Below are positions 17,233 through 26,397 of a DNA stretch of 64,000 nt, piece by piece. The stretch's first letter is position 1; each line of letters opens with the position of its first letter. Origin of the DNA: an uncultured Collinsella sp. Its GTDB lineage: Bacteria; Actinomycetota; Coriobacteriia; Coriobacteriales; Coriobacteriaceae. A program made the translations under genes and the position numbers. The DNA lies in NCBI GenBank assembly GCA_934621295.1, contig CAKTVB010000003.1, positions 1 to 64,000 on the forward strand, in the 5' to 3' direction. The notes under the pieces were generated by a model. The model worked only from the letters and a program-made list of their open reading frames with translations, had not been told where the DNA came from and made no database searches.

Positions 17233-17613
17233 TTAGTGCCTGTCGAATAACTTGCCAAAAAAGTTGACGATCGCGTTATCACCGTCGCGGACTTGCCCCA
17301 GCGTGGCTCCCACGAACACGAAAACCGCGATGACAATCGTGTTCCACAGGCCCAAGATCAAGATGAGCGCCGCGAGCACGAAGCCGATGAATCCGTAAAG
17401 AACCGTATGCGGATGTGAACGCGCATAACGCCACATGAGCATGCCCAATCCGCGAATGAATCCCGCTGCTTCGTGGAAATCGATCTCGTCGTCTACGGGC
17501 GTGGAGCCATTGGTCGTCTGCGATGTTGTCGCGCCGGTCTTCGCCTCGTCCTGAGACTCGATAGTCAGGCGAGGTTTGGATGCCTTAGACGTTTGCTTGC
17601 CGGGTTTACTCAC
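17233..17613 (-). CDS. DUF2273 small membrane protein
   Basis: A 126-residue protein with a hydrophilic head (1-55) and two membrane helices (VLYGFIGFVLAALILILGLW, TIVIAVFVFVGATLGQVRDG) ending NFFGKLFDRH, the DUF2273 pattern. It starts with GTG at 17613 after GGAGGTCACTC and overlaps the end of amaP by 8 bases. DUF2273 genes habitually lie next to asp23 and amaP and probably belong to the same membrane complex. The head is longer than in Firmicutes homologues. Confidence 0.88.
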   Translation of the reverse strand: MSKPGKQTSKASKPRLTIESQDEAKTGATTSQTTNGSTPVDDEIDFHEAAGFIRGLGMLMWRYARSHPHTVLYGFIGFVLAALILILGLWNTIVIAVFVFVGATLGQVRDGDNAIVNFFGKLFDRH

Positions 17614-18148
17614 GAGTGACCTCCTGAGTCGTAATCGTGGTCTTACTGGGAAGGAAGCGTACGCGAACGGTTGCGCCCGCAGCTCCGAGCATAGTGTCGA
17701 GCGCTTGAGTCACACGCGCTTGGATGCACTGAGCACGCTCGGTCAGGTTATCTCTGCCTAGTGCGATGGCGTCGATACGAACGCGCACTTGATCGGCGTC
17801 GCGACCAACCACGCGGCCCTCGACCGACTCGATGAGCGCCGTAGGGTCTTGTGCCGCCGAGCGCGCCACCGATTCGATGGCAGCGAGGCTCACCTCGATA
17901 TCGGGATTCGCCTGCGGATGCACACACGTCACGGCGCGGCGATGCACCATCATGCGAATCGCCGCAATCAGGGTGCCCAGACCTAAGATGACCATGCATA
18001 CGAGCAAAAAGATACGCACCGCGGGTTTTTGGAACAAAACCTCGATGTTGCGTGCCGCGGGCGAAAACAGATAACCGGCGAACATGGCAATGACCAAGGC
18101 ACCTGAAAGCAGGTAGATAAGCGCGAGAATTCTTCTCAGTGCTCGCAT
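17606..18148 (-). CDS. amaP: Alkaline shock membrane anchor AmaP
   Basis: A 180-residue protein with two N-terminal helices (ILALIYLLSGALVIAMFAGYLF and VRIFLLVCMVILGLGTLIAAIRMM) followed by an Asp23-like fold (HPQANPDIEVSLAAIESVARSAAQ to VTQALDTMLGAAGATVRVRFLPS). In Staphylococcus AmaP tethers Asp23 to the membrane. The ATG at 18148 follows GAAAGGAACAGGGC. First gene of the three-gene operon; downstream neighbours and layout support the name. Confidence 0.87.
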   Translation of the reverse strand: MRALRRILALIYLLSGALVIAMFAGYLFSPAARNIEVLFQKPAVRIFLLVCMVILGLGTLIAAIRMMVHRRAVTCVHPQANPDIEVSLAAIESVARSAAQDPTALIESVEGRVVGRDADQVRVRIDAIALGRDNLTERAQCIQARVTQALDTMLGAAGATVRVRFLPSKTTITTQEVTRE

Positions 18149-18252
18149 GCCCTGTTCCTTTCGTCCAATAGCTCAACAGCCTTAAGGCTCTCATATACCC
18201 GTATGCCCCGCGTGCGTTGCACGCCACAGCAACTCTTTAAGAATAAACGAAT

Positions 18253-18289
18253 CGGGCCGGGTCTGTGTAAACCACACAGCCCCGGCCCG
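18253..18289 (-). terminator. Terminator of yebC
   Basis: A GC-rich stem (CGGGCCGGG with CCCGGCCCG, extended by CTGTGT/ACACAG) lies 40 bases after the yebC stop; the reverse strand then reads GATTCGTTTATTCTT, a loose U-run. Confidence 0.75.
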
Positions 18290-18328
18290 ATAACAATCCT
18301 GTCACATTGCGCGACGGCGCAACGGTGC

Positions 18329-19135
18329 CTACTCCTCCTCGAGAGCGGCAATGACCTCGTCGGTCATGTCCATGGTGTGGTACACATCCTGGACGTCGTC
18401 GAGCTCCTCAAGACGGTCAACCAGACGCTGGACCTTCTTGGCGTCGGCGCCGGAGACCTCGGTCGGGGTGGTGGGAACCATGGTGAGCTCGGAACCCTTG
18501 ACCTCGATGCCCTGAGCAGTAAGAGCCTTGGAAACGGCCATCAGATCGCCGGGGTTGGTCCAAACGACCCACTCGTCGCCAGCATCCTCGTAGTCCTCGC
18601 CGCCGGCCTCGGCCACGGCCATCATGAACTCGTCCTCGTCGCCAGCAGCGCCGTTGGCGATCATGGTCTCCTTCTTGGCGTTGGGGTCGAGGATCTCCTT
18701 GACAACAACAACCTGACCCTTGCGCTCAAACTGGAAGGAAACGGAACCGGAAGTACCCAGGTTGCCGCCGGCATGAGAGAAGGCGGAGCGAACATCGGCA
18801 GCCGTGCGGTTGCGGTTGTCAGTCAGGCACTCAACGTAAACAGCAACGCCTGCGGGACCATAGCCCTCGTAGGAGATGTTCTCGTAAACGGCGGCGTCGG
18901 CGCCGGCGCCAAAGGCCTTGTCGATAGCAGACTTGATCTTGTCCTTGGGCATGGACTGAGCCTTTGCCTTGTCGACAGCGGCGGCAAGGGAAGCGTTATT
19001 CTCGGGGTTGGGATCGTTGCCCAGGCGAGCGGCAACGGTGATGTTACGGCTCAGCTTGGAGAACAGGGCAGAACGCTTGGCGTCCTGAGCGCCCTTACGA
19101 TGCTTGGTAGTGGCCCACTTAGAGTGTCCGGACAT
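18329..19135 (-). CDS. YebC/PmpR-family protein (TACO1-like)
   Basis: A 268-residue protein of the YebC family, variously reported as a DNA-binding regulator and as a translation factor easing proline-rich stalling. N-terminus MSGHSKWATTKHRKGAQDAKRSALFSKL is diagnostic; GYGPAGVAVYVECLTDNRNRTAADVR and GSVSFQFERKG follow. About 20 residues longer than usual because of an acidic stretch (GDEDEFMMAVAEAGGEDYEDAGDEW). The ATG follows GAAGGAGACTCGA. Monocistronic, with its own terminator. Confidence 0.93.
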   Translation of the reverse strand: MSGHSKWATTKHRKGAQDAKRSALFSKLSRNITVAARLGNDPNPENNASLAAAVDKAKAQSMPKDKIKSAIDKAFGAGADAAVYENISYEGYGPAGVAVYVECLTDNRNRTAADVRSAFSHAGGNLGTSGSVSFQFERKGQVVVVKEILDPNAKKETMIANGAAGDEDEFMMAVAEAGGEDYEDAGDEWVVWTNPGDLMAVSKALTAQGIEVKGSELTMVPTTPTEVSGADAKKVQRLVDRLEELDDVQDVYHTMDMTDEVIAALEEE

Positions 19136-19346
19136 TCGAGTCTCCTTCTACACGATCACACCCGCGCGGGTGCATCGCGCGAGGATTGCAAACATATGGA
19201 AAGCATGATATACCACGCGCCGCGCGTGATAAAGTCCCCTCTTTTGCCTGCACGCAATCGCTACGTGCAACGCGCTATCCCTCGCGATATAGACTGGCGC
19301 CATAATGGCTATACTGTGGTGCAATGCAAAGCCGAAAGGAGCACCC

Positions 19347-19820
19347 ATGCCATCAGCTAAGCGCCAAAACGTCATCAGCTGGGACGAGTTCTTCATGCGC
19401 GTGGCCATTGCCGCACAGCTCAGGAGCAAAGACCCCAACACACAGGTGGGCGCATGCATTGCAAGCACGAACCACCGCATCCTTTCGGTGGGTTATAACG
19501 GAACGCCCTCTGCCCTCAACGACGACGATTTTCCCTGGGGCACCTCGGACGACCCACTCGAGGACAAGCACAACTACGTGGTGCACGCCGAGGCAAACGC
19601 CGTGCTCAACTACCGCGGCAGCCTACGCGACCTTGAGGGCTCCACGGTCTATGTGACGCTCTTCCCCTGTCACGACTGCGCGAAAATCCTCGCACAGGTG
19701 GGCATCGGCGAGGTGGTCTACCTCGACAACAAATACGCCGACACCGACGACGGACGCATCAGCCGCCGCATTCTCGATTCCTGCGGCATCACCTACCGAC
19801 AGGTCCTCGTCGAAGCATAG
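19347..19820 (+). CDS. Deoxycytidylate (dCMP) deaminase family protein
   Basis: Deaminates dCMP to dUMP for thymidylate synthesis. The start was moved to ATG 19347 (MPSAKRQNVISW) because GAAAGGAGCACCC precedes it. The 157-residue protein has zinc ligands His80, Cys108 and Cys111 and proton shuttle Glu82 in HAEANAV and PCHDCAK, plus VGYNGTPSALNDDDF, which is typical of dCMP rather than cytidine deaminases. A ComEB-like uptake role is the alternative naming. Followed by a strong terminator. Confidence 0.9.
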   Translation: MPSAKRQNVISWDEFFMRVAIAAQLRSKDPNTQVGACIASTNHRILSVGYNGTPSALNDDDFPWGTSDDPLEDKHNYVVHAEANAVLNYRGSLRDLEGSTVYVTLFPCHDCAKILAQVGIGEVVYLDNKYADTDDGRISRRILDSCGITYRQVLVEA

Positions 19821-19829
19821 TCACAGCAG

Positions 19830-19875
19830 CGCCCCCGCATCCATCGAATCGAACGGGTGCGGGGGCGTTTTTTTG
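19830..19875 (+). terminator. Rho-independent terminator of dCMP deaminase
   Basis: GCGCCCCCGCA pairs with TGCGGGGGCG across the loop and is followed by seven T. Confidence 0.92.
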
Positions 19876-19918
19876 GATGGGGCACGGCAACGGCTCGACA
19901 GCGATACGGGCCCTACCG

Positions 19919-20740
19919 TCACTTTTCCAGGTAGTCCACCTGCGGGCGCGCTTTGCGCTGCGCATAGACGACAAGTGCCGCACCCACCACCACAAGCGGC
20001 AGGGAAAGCAGCTGGCCCATGGTGATGACGCCACCCAAGAGATATCCGAGCTGGGCATCGGGCACGCGCACGAATTCAACCAAGAATCGCACGATGCCAT
20101 AACCCATCACAAAGACGCCCATGAACGTACCCTGTGGCAGCACGGGTTTGCGACGGCTCAAAATCTGCAACACGCAGAAGAGCACAATGCCCTCGAGCAA
20201 GGCCTCGTAGAGCTGGGAGGGATGCCGGGGCATCGTGCCCGCGGCACCACCAAAAACCACGCCCCACGGCAGATCGGTAGGCTTGCCCCACAGTTCGCCG
20301 TTCACGAAGTTCGCAAAACGACCGAGCATGAGCGCGAGCGGGGCTCCGCACACCGCGAGGTCAGCAACGGTCCATGCCGAGATCTTGTAGATGCGGCACG
20401 CGATGGTTCCGCCCGCGATGCCGCCCACCAGGCCACCATGGAAGCTCATGCCGCCCTCGTTGACGGCGAAAATCTCAAGCGGATGCGCCAGGTAGTAGCC
20501 GCCGCCATAAAAGACAACATAGAACAGGCGTGCACCGATAATCAGGCCAAAGACCACGCCCACAACCACACTCACCAGGTCGTCAATCGTCAGATTAAGG
20601 CCCCAGCGTCGCTGCGTGCGATACATCACCACACCTGTGATAATAGCTCCCACGATATAGGCGATTCCATACCAGTAGATGGTAATGGGACCAGCCGATA
20701 TCGCCACGGGGTCCAAACTTTGATACAACTCGTTGAGCAC
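19919..20740 (-). CDS. lgt: Prolipoprotein diacylglyceryl transferase
   Basis: Attaches diacylglycerol to the lipobox cysteine of prelipoproteins in the cytoplasmic membrane; candidate substrates in this window are the proteins at 21554, 50518 and 51473. The 273-residue protein has about seven helices and the signature GRFANFVNGELWGKPTDLPWG, with GGMSFHGGLVGG upstream and RHPSQLYEALLEG after. It starts with GTG at 20740 after AGAGGACATC. Full length. Confidence 0.96.
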   Translation of the reverse strand: MLNELYQSLDPVAISAGPITIYWYGIAYIVGAIITGVVMYRTQRRWGLNLTIDDLVSVVVGVVFGLIIGARLFYVVFYGGGYYLAHPLEIFAVNEGGMSFHGGLVGGIAGGTIACRIYKISAWTVADLAVCGAPLALMLGRFANFVNGELWGKPTDLPWGVVFGGAAGTMPRHPSQLYEALLEGIVLFCVLQILSRRKPVLPQGTFMGVFVMGYGIVRFLVEFVRVPDAQLGYLLGGVITMGQLLSLPLVVVGAALVVYAQRKARPQVDYLEK

Positions 20741-20887
20741 GATGTCCTCTTGTCTTTACGGTTATTGTTGCCAGATATTTCTACCGCTATATCAAGCGGG
20801 CGCCCGCTAGATGCGAACGCCCGTGGCTTACATATGCCTGCAGTCCTTTAACGGGAGCGGGCACATATCAAATCAATCGCTACCAGC

Positions 20888-21166
20888 TTAGAACGGCTCG
20901 TATTCGTCCAGCATGTCCGCCGCCTCACCGGGCAGGTTCGTAGCGACAACACGCGTGATGCCGGGCACATGCTCCTTCAAAACGCGCTCGATACCCATGG
21001 AGAGCGTGAGCTGGCTCATGGGACAACCGGCGCAGGCACCCTGCAGCTCCAACGACACCACGCCGTCCTCATCGACGCCTACGTACTCGAGGTCTCCGCC
21101 ATCGGCCTGAAGGTTAGGGCGAATCTCGTCGAGAACCTTCTTGAGATATTCTTCATCAACAGCCAC
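20888..21166 (-). CDS. NifU-like C-terminal domain protein
   Basis: A 92-residue Fe-S scaffold/carrier with the NifU C-terminal fold: VLDEIRPNLQADGGDLEYVGVD, the cluster-binding CAGC motif (Cys45, Cys48) and GIERVLKEHVPGI. It starts with GTG at 21166 after GAAAGGAGCCCCC. Stand-alone NifU domains of this size deliver 4Fe-4S clusters to client proteins; clients here could include LeuC and the ferredoxin-type protein at 4894. It is upstream of, and unlinked to, lgt by a 147-base gap. Confidence 0.92.
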   Translation of the reverse strand: MAVDEEYLKKVLDEIRPNLQADGGDLEYVGVDEDGVVSLELQGACAGCPMSQLTLSMGIERVLKEHVPGITRVVATNLPGEAADMLDEYEPF

Positions 21167-21553
21167 GGGGGCTCCTTTCGTCTTGATACCGCACGTTGGC
21201 GCTCGTGCCGCCAGCGCTCATGCATCATATGCATTCATATAGTACATGCTTGCGTACCCATGCGCGAGGTAGCGCAAAAGATGAGTTCGCGATTCTCCAC
21301 CATTTTTCACAGGGCAAACGCCACCCGCCGCGCAACCGCTCACCCCGGCAAACGCGCCCTTGCCGGGATGAAGATTAACAATTGGTAACAAACGCGCAGC
21401 CGTTGACCTTTATTTTCGCGTCTTCGGGCATGCGTACGTATGATATTGAACACCGCACACGGTATCTTAAGCGTTATGCGCGCGGCAATCGGATGGCCCG
21501 AATAAACAACCCGCGCAGCAGCTTTTGCCAACGACTTGAAAGGGTTGATTTTA
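21167..21553. other. Intergenic region between nifU and the ABC operon
   Basis: No gene is supported here. A CCCGGCA/TGCCGGG hairpin lies at 21344-21367 and -35/-10-like fragments occur (TTGACC at 21403, TATGAT at 21439) but not with acceptable spacing, so no promoter is called. Confidence 0.4.
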
Positions 21554-22543
21554 ATGGCCAACATCAGCAGAAGGAACTTCATCGCCAGCGCCGGCTTGCT
21601 TCTGGCGGGCACGCTTGTGGGCTGCGGCTCCAATAGCTCCTCCACCGGCAGCGCCGCAGGCTCCGCAGCCTCCGGTGCCACCTACACCATCGGCGTGATC
21701 CAGCTCACCGAGCACAGCGCCCTCGATGCCGCCAACAAGGGCTTTGTCGAGGCTCTCAAGAAAAGCGGTCTGAACGTCAAGTTCGACCAGCAGAACGCTC
21801 AGAACGATCAGTCTGCCTGCCAGACCATCAGCTCCAAGTTCGTGAGCGACGGCGTCGACCTCATCTACGCGATCGCCACGCCCGCCGCACAGGCAGCGGC
21901 TGCCGCCACCAGCGAGATTCCTATCGTGGGCTGTGCCATCACCGACTACGCCGCCTCCGGCCTCGTGCAGGATAACGACAAGCCCGGCACCAACGTCACC
22001 GGCGCTTCCGACCTCACCCCGGTTGCCGAGCAGCTCGAGATGATGCAGAAGGTGCTGCCCGACGTCAAGAAGGTCGGCCTGCTTTACTGCACCGCCGAGT
22101 CCAACTCCGACGTCCAGATCAAGGCCGCCAAGGAGGAGCTCGACAAGCTCGGCATCGAGTACGACGACTTCACCGTCTCCAGCTCCAACGAGATCCAGTC
22201 CGTGGTCGAGTCTGCCGTGGGCAAGGTCGACGCGCTGTACTCCCCCACCGACAACACCATCGCCGCGGGCGCTGCGCAGGTCGGTCAGATTTGCAAGGAG
22301 AACAAGCTCCCGTTCATCGCTGGCGAAGAGGGCATGTGCAACGCCGGTGGCGTGTTCACCCTCTCCATCAACTACGAGGACCTGGGCCGTGCTGCAGGCG
22401 AGATGGCCATCAAGATCTTGAAGGGCGAGGCAAAGCCCGAGGATATGGCCATCGAGCATCTCTCTACCAAGGACCTGGTCGTCGTGAAGAACGAGGAGAT
22501 GGCAGAGGCCATCGGCCTCGACCTCTCTGCCCTCGACGCATAA
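21554..22543 (+). CDS. ABC transporter substrate-binding lipoprotein (TrpX family)
   Basis: Extracytoplasmic receptor of the downstream transporter. The start ATG at 21554 gives MANISRRNFIASAGLLLAG, a signal with a twin-arginine motif (SRRNFI) and lipobox LVGC with Cys24. The mature part is the ABC_sub_bind fold: YTIGVIQLTEHSALDAANKGF, NAQNDQSACQ, PIVGCAITDYAASG, VKKVGLLYCTAESNSDVQ, PFIAGEEGMCNAGGVFTLSINY. In Firmicutes this family often carries tryptophan or tyrosine; the substrate here is inferred only from family. Folding before export via Tat is suggested by the signal. First gene of a three-gene operon. Confidence 0.88.
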   Translation: MANISRRNFIASAGLLLAGTLVGCGSNSSSTGSAAGSAASGATYTIGVIQLTEHSALDAANKGFVEALKKSGLNVKFDQQNAQNDQSACQTISSKFVSDGVDLIYAIATPAAQAAAAATSEIPIVGCAITDYAASGLVQDNDKPGTNVTGASDLTPVAEQLEMMQKVLPDVKKVGLLYCTAESNSDVQIKAAKEELDKLGIEYDDFTVSSSNEIQSVVESAVGKVDALYSPTDNTIAAGAAQVGQICKENKLPFIAGEEGMCNAGGVFTLSINYEDLGRAAGEMAIKILKGEAKPEDMAIEHLSTKDLVVVKNEEMAEAIGLDLSALDA

Positions 22544-22716
22544 GGTCTGGCGGCGAGCTCGGCTTTCGCTTGTCACTATTTGCGCCGCGACGCACCCGCC
22601 TACGGGTCCGTCGCGGCGTATTTGATATCCCGCGGTATTATTGAGCGGTATTTGTACTTTGAGCGCATCGCCTTTCCGGCGGGACCGCTCCGACTTCACA
22701 TAAGGAGGCACATCGC

Positions 22717-23640
22717 ATGTCCGTCGCATTGCAGGGCGCCATCTCGCAAGGCATCCTCTGGGGCATCATGGTGCTCGGCGTGTTCATCACGTTCCGCCTG
22801 CTCGACATCCCCGATATGACCGTTGACGGCAGCTTCGCCCTGGGCGGAAGCGTCGTGGCGGTGCTTATCGTCAACGCCCATGTTCATCCCGCCGTAGCCA
22901 TTCTTGCCGGCATGGTCGCCGGCGGCTTGGCTGGAGCCGTCACGGGAGTGCTCACCACGGTGTTTGAGATTCCCGCCATCCTCGCGGGCATTCTCACCCA
23001 GATCTCGTTGTGGTCCATCAACCTGCGTATCATGGGTAAATCGAACACCCCGCTTCTTGCCAACGACACGATTTTTTCCGACGTGTCCAAGTTGACGGGA
23101 CTGCCGCAAAGCACCGTCTCAGCTCTTATGGGTATCATCATCGCCATTGTCATCGTGGCTGTGCTGTATTGGTTCTTTGGCACCGAGATCGGCTCCGCCC
23201 TGCGCGCTACCGGCAACAACGAAGATATGATCCGCGCGCTCGGCGTCAACACCAACCGCACCAAGATGATCGCCCTCGTGCTCTCCAACGCTCTCGTGGG
23301 CCTTGCGGGCGGCCTTATCTGCCAGAGCCAGAAGTACGCCGATATCGGCATGGGCACCGGCGCTATCGTCATCGGCCTTGCTGCCATTGTCATCGGCGAG
23401 GTCCTGGGTCGCTTGCTTCCTGGCGGCCTCACCAAGTTCGGTGCGCGCCTGGCAGCCGCCGTCGTGGGCTCTGTGGTTTACTTCCTCATCCGCGCCTTCG
23501 TGCTGCAGATGGGCATGGACGCCAACGATATGAAGCTGCTCTCCGCCGTCATCGTCGTGCTCGCCCTGTGCATCCCCGTCGTATGGGAGAAGTACAAACT
23601 ACGCAGCTCTTACTCGAGGGGAGATGATCAGGATGCTTAA
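22717..23640 (+). CDS. ABC transporter permease (TrpY-like)
   Basis: A 307-residue permease with eight or nine helices, starting MSVALQGAISQGILWGIMVLGVFITFRLL, with the conserved PDMTVDGSFALGG and a cytoplasmic coupling region GSALRATGNNEDMIRALGVNTNRTKM. The ATG follows AAGGAGGCACATCGC. It lies 170 bases after the receptor gene and overlaps the ATPase gene, so the subunits are co-translated. Substrate by family: aromatic amino acid or a related small molecule. Confidence 0.88.
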   Translation: MSVALQGAISQGILWGIMVLGVFITFRLLDIPDMTVDGSFALGGSVVAVLIVNAHVHPAVAILAGMVAGGLAGAVTGVLTTVFEIPAILAGILTQISLWSINLRIMGKSNTPLLANDTIFSDVSKLTGLPQSTVSALMGIIIAIVIVAVLYWFFGTEIGSALRATGNNEDMIRALGVNTNRTKMIALVLSNALVGLAGGLICQSQKYADIGMGTGAIVIGLAAIVIGEVLGRLLPGGLTKFGARLAAAVVGSVVYFLIRAFVLQMGMDANDMKLLSAVIVVLALCIPVVWEKYKLRSSYSRGDDQDA

Positions 23641-24427
23641 GCTCTCCCGCGTCAAGAAGACGTTCAACAAGGGCACCGTCACCGAGAAGCGCGCCCTCAC
23701 CGGTGTTGACCTTGTCCTCAACGACGGCGACTTCGTTACCGTGATCGGCGGCAACGGCGCTGGCAAGTCAACGTTGCTCAACATGATCGCCGGCGTGTAC
23801 CCGCTCGATTCGGGCGTTATCGAGCTCGACGGCAAGGACATCTCGCGCATGACCGAGCCGCAGCGCGCCAAGTACCTGGGCCGTGTATTCCAGGACCCTA
23901 TGCGCGGCACCGCCGCCGACATGCAGATTGTCGAGAACCTGGCACTCGCCAAGCGCCGCGGTCTGCACCGCGGTCTTGCCTGGGGTGTCACCAAGGAGGA
24001 AAAGGCCGAATTCCCGGCGCTCCTCAAGAAGCTTGACCTCGGTCTCGATACGCGCATGGAGGCCAAGGTCGGTCTGCTTTCGGGCGGCCAGCGCCAGGCC
24101 CTCACGCTGTTGATGGCCACCCTCACGCAGCCTAAGCTCCTGCTGCTCGACGAGCACACCGCAGCACTTGACCCCAAAACGGCATCCAAGGTCCTCGGCC
24201 TCACCGAAGAGATCGTTGCCGAGAACAATCTCACCACGCTGATGGTCACGCACAACATGAATGACGCCATCCGCCTGGGCAACCGCCTCATCATGATGCA
24301 TGAGGGCCGCGTTATTTACGACGTTGCCGGAGAAAAGAAGAAGTCGCTCACCGTGCCCGACCTGTTGCAGAAGTTCGAAGAGGTCAGCGGTGGCGAGTTC
24401 GCCAACGACCGCATGCTGCTGAGCTAA
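23633..24427 (+). CDS. ABC transporter ATP-binding protein (TrpZ-like)
   Basis: The energising subunit, 264 residues. Walker A is GGNGAGKST (39-47), signature LLSGGQRQAL, Walker B LLLLDEHTAALDP, H-loop VTHNM. ATG 23633 is preferred over ATG 23624 because GAGGGGAG then lies nine bases upstream and the protein begins MLKLSRVKKTFNKGT as in the family. It overlaps the permease by 8 bases. A strong terminator follows. Confidence 0.92.
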   Translation: MLKLSRVKKTFNKGTVTEKRALTGVDLVLNDGDFVTVIGGNGAGKSTLLNMIAGVYPLDSGVIELDGKDISRMTEPQRAKYLGRVFQDPMRGTAADMQIVENLALAKRRGLHRGLAWGVTKEEKAEFPALLKKLDLGLDTRMEAKVGLLSGGQRQALTLLMATLTQPKLLLLDEHTAALDPKTASKVLGLTEEIVAENNLTTLMVTHNMNDAIRLGNRLIMMHEGRVIYDVAGEKKKSLTVPDLLQKFEEVSGGEFANDRMLLS

Positions 24428-24479
24428 TTCAGGCGCACACGCGCGTCTGCAAGGGACTGCGATTCCAAATAGCCTGTTT

Positions 24480-24515
24480 TACGGGGCGCCGAAACTAATT
24501 CGGCACCCCGTTTTT
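24480..24515 (+). terminator. Terminator of the ABC transporter operon
   Basis: ACGGGG-GCCGAA pairs with TTCGGC-CCCCGT around ACTAA and is followed by TTTTT. Confidence 0.9.
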
Positions 24516-24527
24516 AGTGGCTCATTT

Positions 24528-24670
24528 CAAAACTCTTCGAAATCGGTACCTCTATTGAAAATTCCAGGTAGACCGTTTATTCGACCCCCTGCTTTCCTGG
24601 GGTTTTAACGCTTAAAATCGCGGTCTACTTTCCAATTTCAGTTTAGGGTACCGATTTCGAATTGTTTTAT
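24528..24670. repeat. AT-rich ~140-bp imperfect palindrome
   Basis: No gene lies in 24428-24844. Between the two flanking terminators, 24536-24575 (starting TTCGAAATCGGTACC, ending GGTAGACCG) is the near reverse complement of 24621-24661 (starting CGGTCTAC, ending GGTACCGATTTCGAA). The outer edges continue with CAAAAC/GTTTT. The loop contains its own CCCC-GGGG hairpin around CTGCTTTCCT. Local composition is far more AT-rich than the neighbouring genes. It may be a small palindromic mobile remnant or a structured RNA. Confidence 0.7.
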
Positions 24671-24774
24671 TGAAGTAGCATTTTGTAAGGGCATTAAGCG
24701 TTTTAGTTTTGCGACAGACTGCCATGAAATGTCCATCATTATTTGGAAGGTCGCAGAGCGCACGGGCCCAACCG

Positions 24775-24822
24775 CCAAAAACGCCGCAGCGGCTCCTCGA
24801 AAAAACGAAGAACCGCTGCGGC
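24775..24822 (-). terminator. Terminator of the transglutaminase gene
   Basis: GCCGCAGCGG pairs with CCGCTGCGGC; the reverse strand continues GTTTTTGG. It lies 23 bases after the stop at 24845. Confidence 0.85.
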
Positions 24823-24844
24823 AGCACCTAGAATCGCCAAGAGA

Positions 24845-26233
24845 TTAGAGGGTTTCCATAGTCGCTGTAATCTCGGCCTCGCGGTCATACGATGTTATGC
24901 CGACGCCATCCACGCACAGCTCACCCATCTGGTTGTCAAAGGGGTCGTCGCGCAAAGCCGGATCGGCAGGCGTGAGCGGGGCGAAGAAACGCGCGTTGGC
25001 AGGCATGCGCCAGGGCCCAAGGTTGCCAAAATAGAAGTGCCTGCGAGCGTCGTCTCCCTCGCGGCGCGCCGCGGAACCAAAGGAGCAATCGGCCCAAAGC
25101 CAGCCCAGGCCCTCAATGTAGAACATCGCCCAATCGTGGCAGCCCACCGAATCGGGCTTTACGTACAAACCGCTCTGCCAGCGCGCCGGAACGCCACCCA
25201 AGCGACACAGCGTGATAAACGTGCAAGCGAACACGCCGCAATCAGCACGGCGAGAACGTGCGCACGAATCCGCGATGCAATCTAGCAGCACGTAGGCCGG
25301 TTGATAGCGGTAGTCCACATTCTGCGTAACCCACAGATACGCCGCACGAGCGCGCTCGAGCATATCCTCGGCAGGAATATCTGCATATAGGCGTTCGGCA
25401 ACCGAGCGCAGGTACGGAGTGAACACCAGATGCGGCTCCTCGGCGGCAAGATCTTCTGGCGTAGGAGCAGGCGCGGAAGCAAACGGCGCATCCCATACGG
25501 GGGCAACAGGATTGTCTGCCCACAGGTCCACATAGGGAGCGCGAATGGTGTACTCATACTCGACAAAGAACGAACGCTCGCCCTGTACATCCCAGTGAAT
25601 CGTGCGCTGCGGCGCTGTCGCAGGCGCAATCTGTGCCCCCTCGCTCGCCTCAACGAGTTTGATGTCCGCCACTTGCTGGCCGGAAGGATACGGAATCCAC
25701 GCCATGACGTGCGTCTCGGGATTCACCTCGACATCCTTGCCCACACCGAGCGTATGACGCACGCGCACGCGGCGCTCGGCATATCCCTTCGAGCGCATCT
25801 CGTCGAGCACGGCAAGTTGATCCGCGCGATCGGTCGGTGGGCAGGCAAGGCCCGGAACATCGTTGGGGTACAGACGCAGCGACTCTACGCAGCTTTGCAA
25901 GAAACGCTGCTCGCCATCCACGTAGCGCCAATCAAGACGCTCGTGATCGATAAGGGTATCTAGCTCGGCATCACCAAACTCGGGCCACTCGGCGCGAATC
26001 TGATTGATGACATCGGCACGCGTCAGGCAAAAATCGCGGCGCGTGCGCAGCAGACGAGCATGCTCCGCACGAAGGCACGGCTCCATTTCGGGACGATTCC
26101 CCGCCTCAAGCTCCTCTTCGATAAGACGAAGCGCACGGTCATACTCCCCCGCAACGATAAAACGCGCGATATGTGGCGGCACGCCATCGTTCAAATGGCG
26201 AAAATCGTCGTTCACGGTTACTACCTGCTGCAT
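24845..26233 (-). CDS. Transglutaminase-like domain protein
   Basis: A 462-residue soluble protein. The C-terminal half is a transglutaminase/protease-like core with catalytic Cys332 (RADCGVFA), His366 (CHDWAMFY) and Asp382 (WADCSFG), preceded by the helical feature ARAAYLWVTQNVDYRYQ. The N-terminal 150 residues are helical and charged (DRALRLIEEELEAGNR) and the middle forms a beta-domain. No signal peptide, so it should act in the cytoplasm. The ATG follows GTGGAGGCACC. Family members can be peptidases or amidases; the substrate is unknown. Confidence 0.83.
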   Translation of the reverse strand: MQQVVTVNDDFRHLNDGVPPHIARFIVAGEYDRALRLIEEELEAGNRPEMEPCLRAEHARLLRTRRDFCLTRADVINQIRAEWPEFGDAELDTLIDHERLDWRYVDGEQRFLQSCVESLRLYPNDVPGLACPPTDRADQLAVLDEMRSKGYAERRVRVRHTLGVGKDVEVNPETHVMAWIPYPSGQQVADIKLVEASEGAQIAPATAPQRTIHWDVQGERSFFVEYEYTIRAPYVDLWADNPVAPVWDAPFASAPAPTPEDLAAEEPHLVFTPYLRSVAERLYADIPAEDMLERARAAYLWVTQNVDYRYQPAYVLLDCIADSCARSRRADCGVFACTFITLCRLGGVPARWQSGLYVKPDSVGCHDWAMFYIEGLGWLWADCSFGSAARREGDDARRHFYFGNLGPWRMPANARFFAPLTPADPALRDDPFDNQMGELCVDGVGITSYDREAEITATMETL

Positions 26234-26340
26234 GGTGCCTCCACTTCAGCGCGACGCCGTACCTGCGCCCGCAACACGCGAGCCGGCACTGCCATTCCAT
26301 TCAGGCGCCGCCGACTCTTCAATGCAATATGCCTAAACGC

Positions 26341-26378
26341 AAAAACACTCCGCATGCCCAACTGAACATACGGAGTGT
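26341..26378 (-). terminator. Terminator of the leu operon
   Basis: ACACTCCG-ATG pairs with CAT-CGGAGTGT across CCCAACTGAA; the reverse strand then has TTTTT. It lies 20 bases after the leuB stop. Confidence 0.88.
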
Positions 26379-26397
26379 CAGCGTCGTAACCCCTAGC

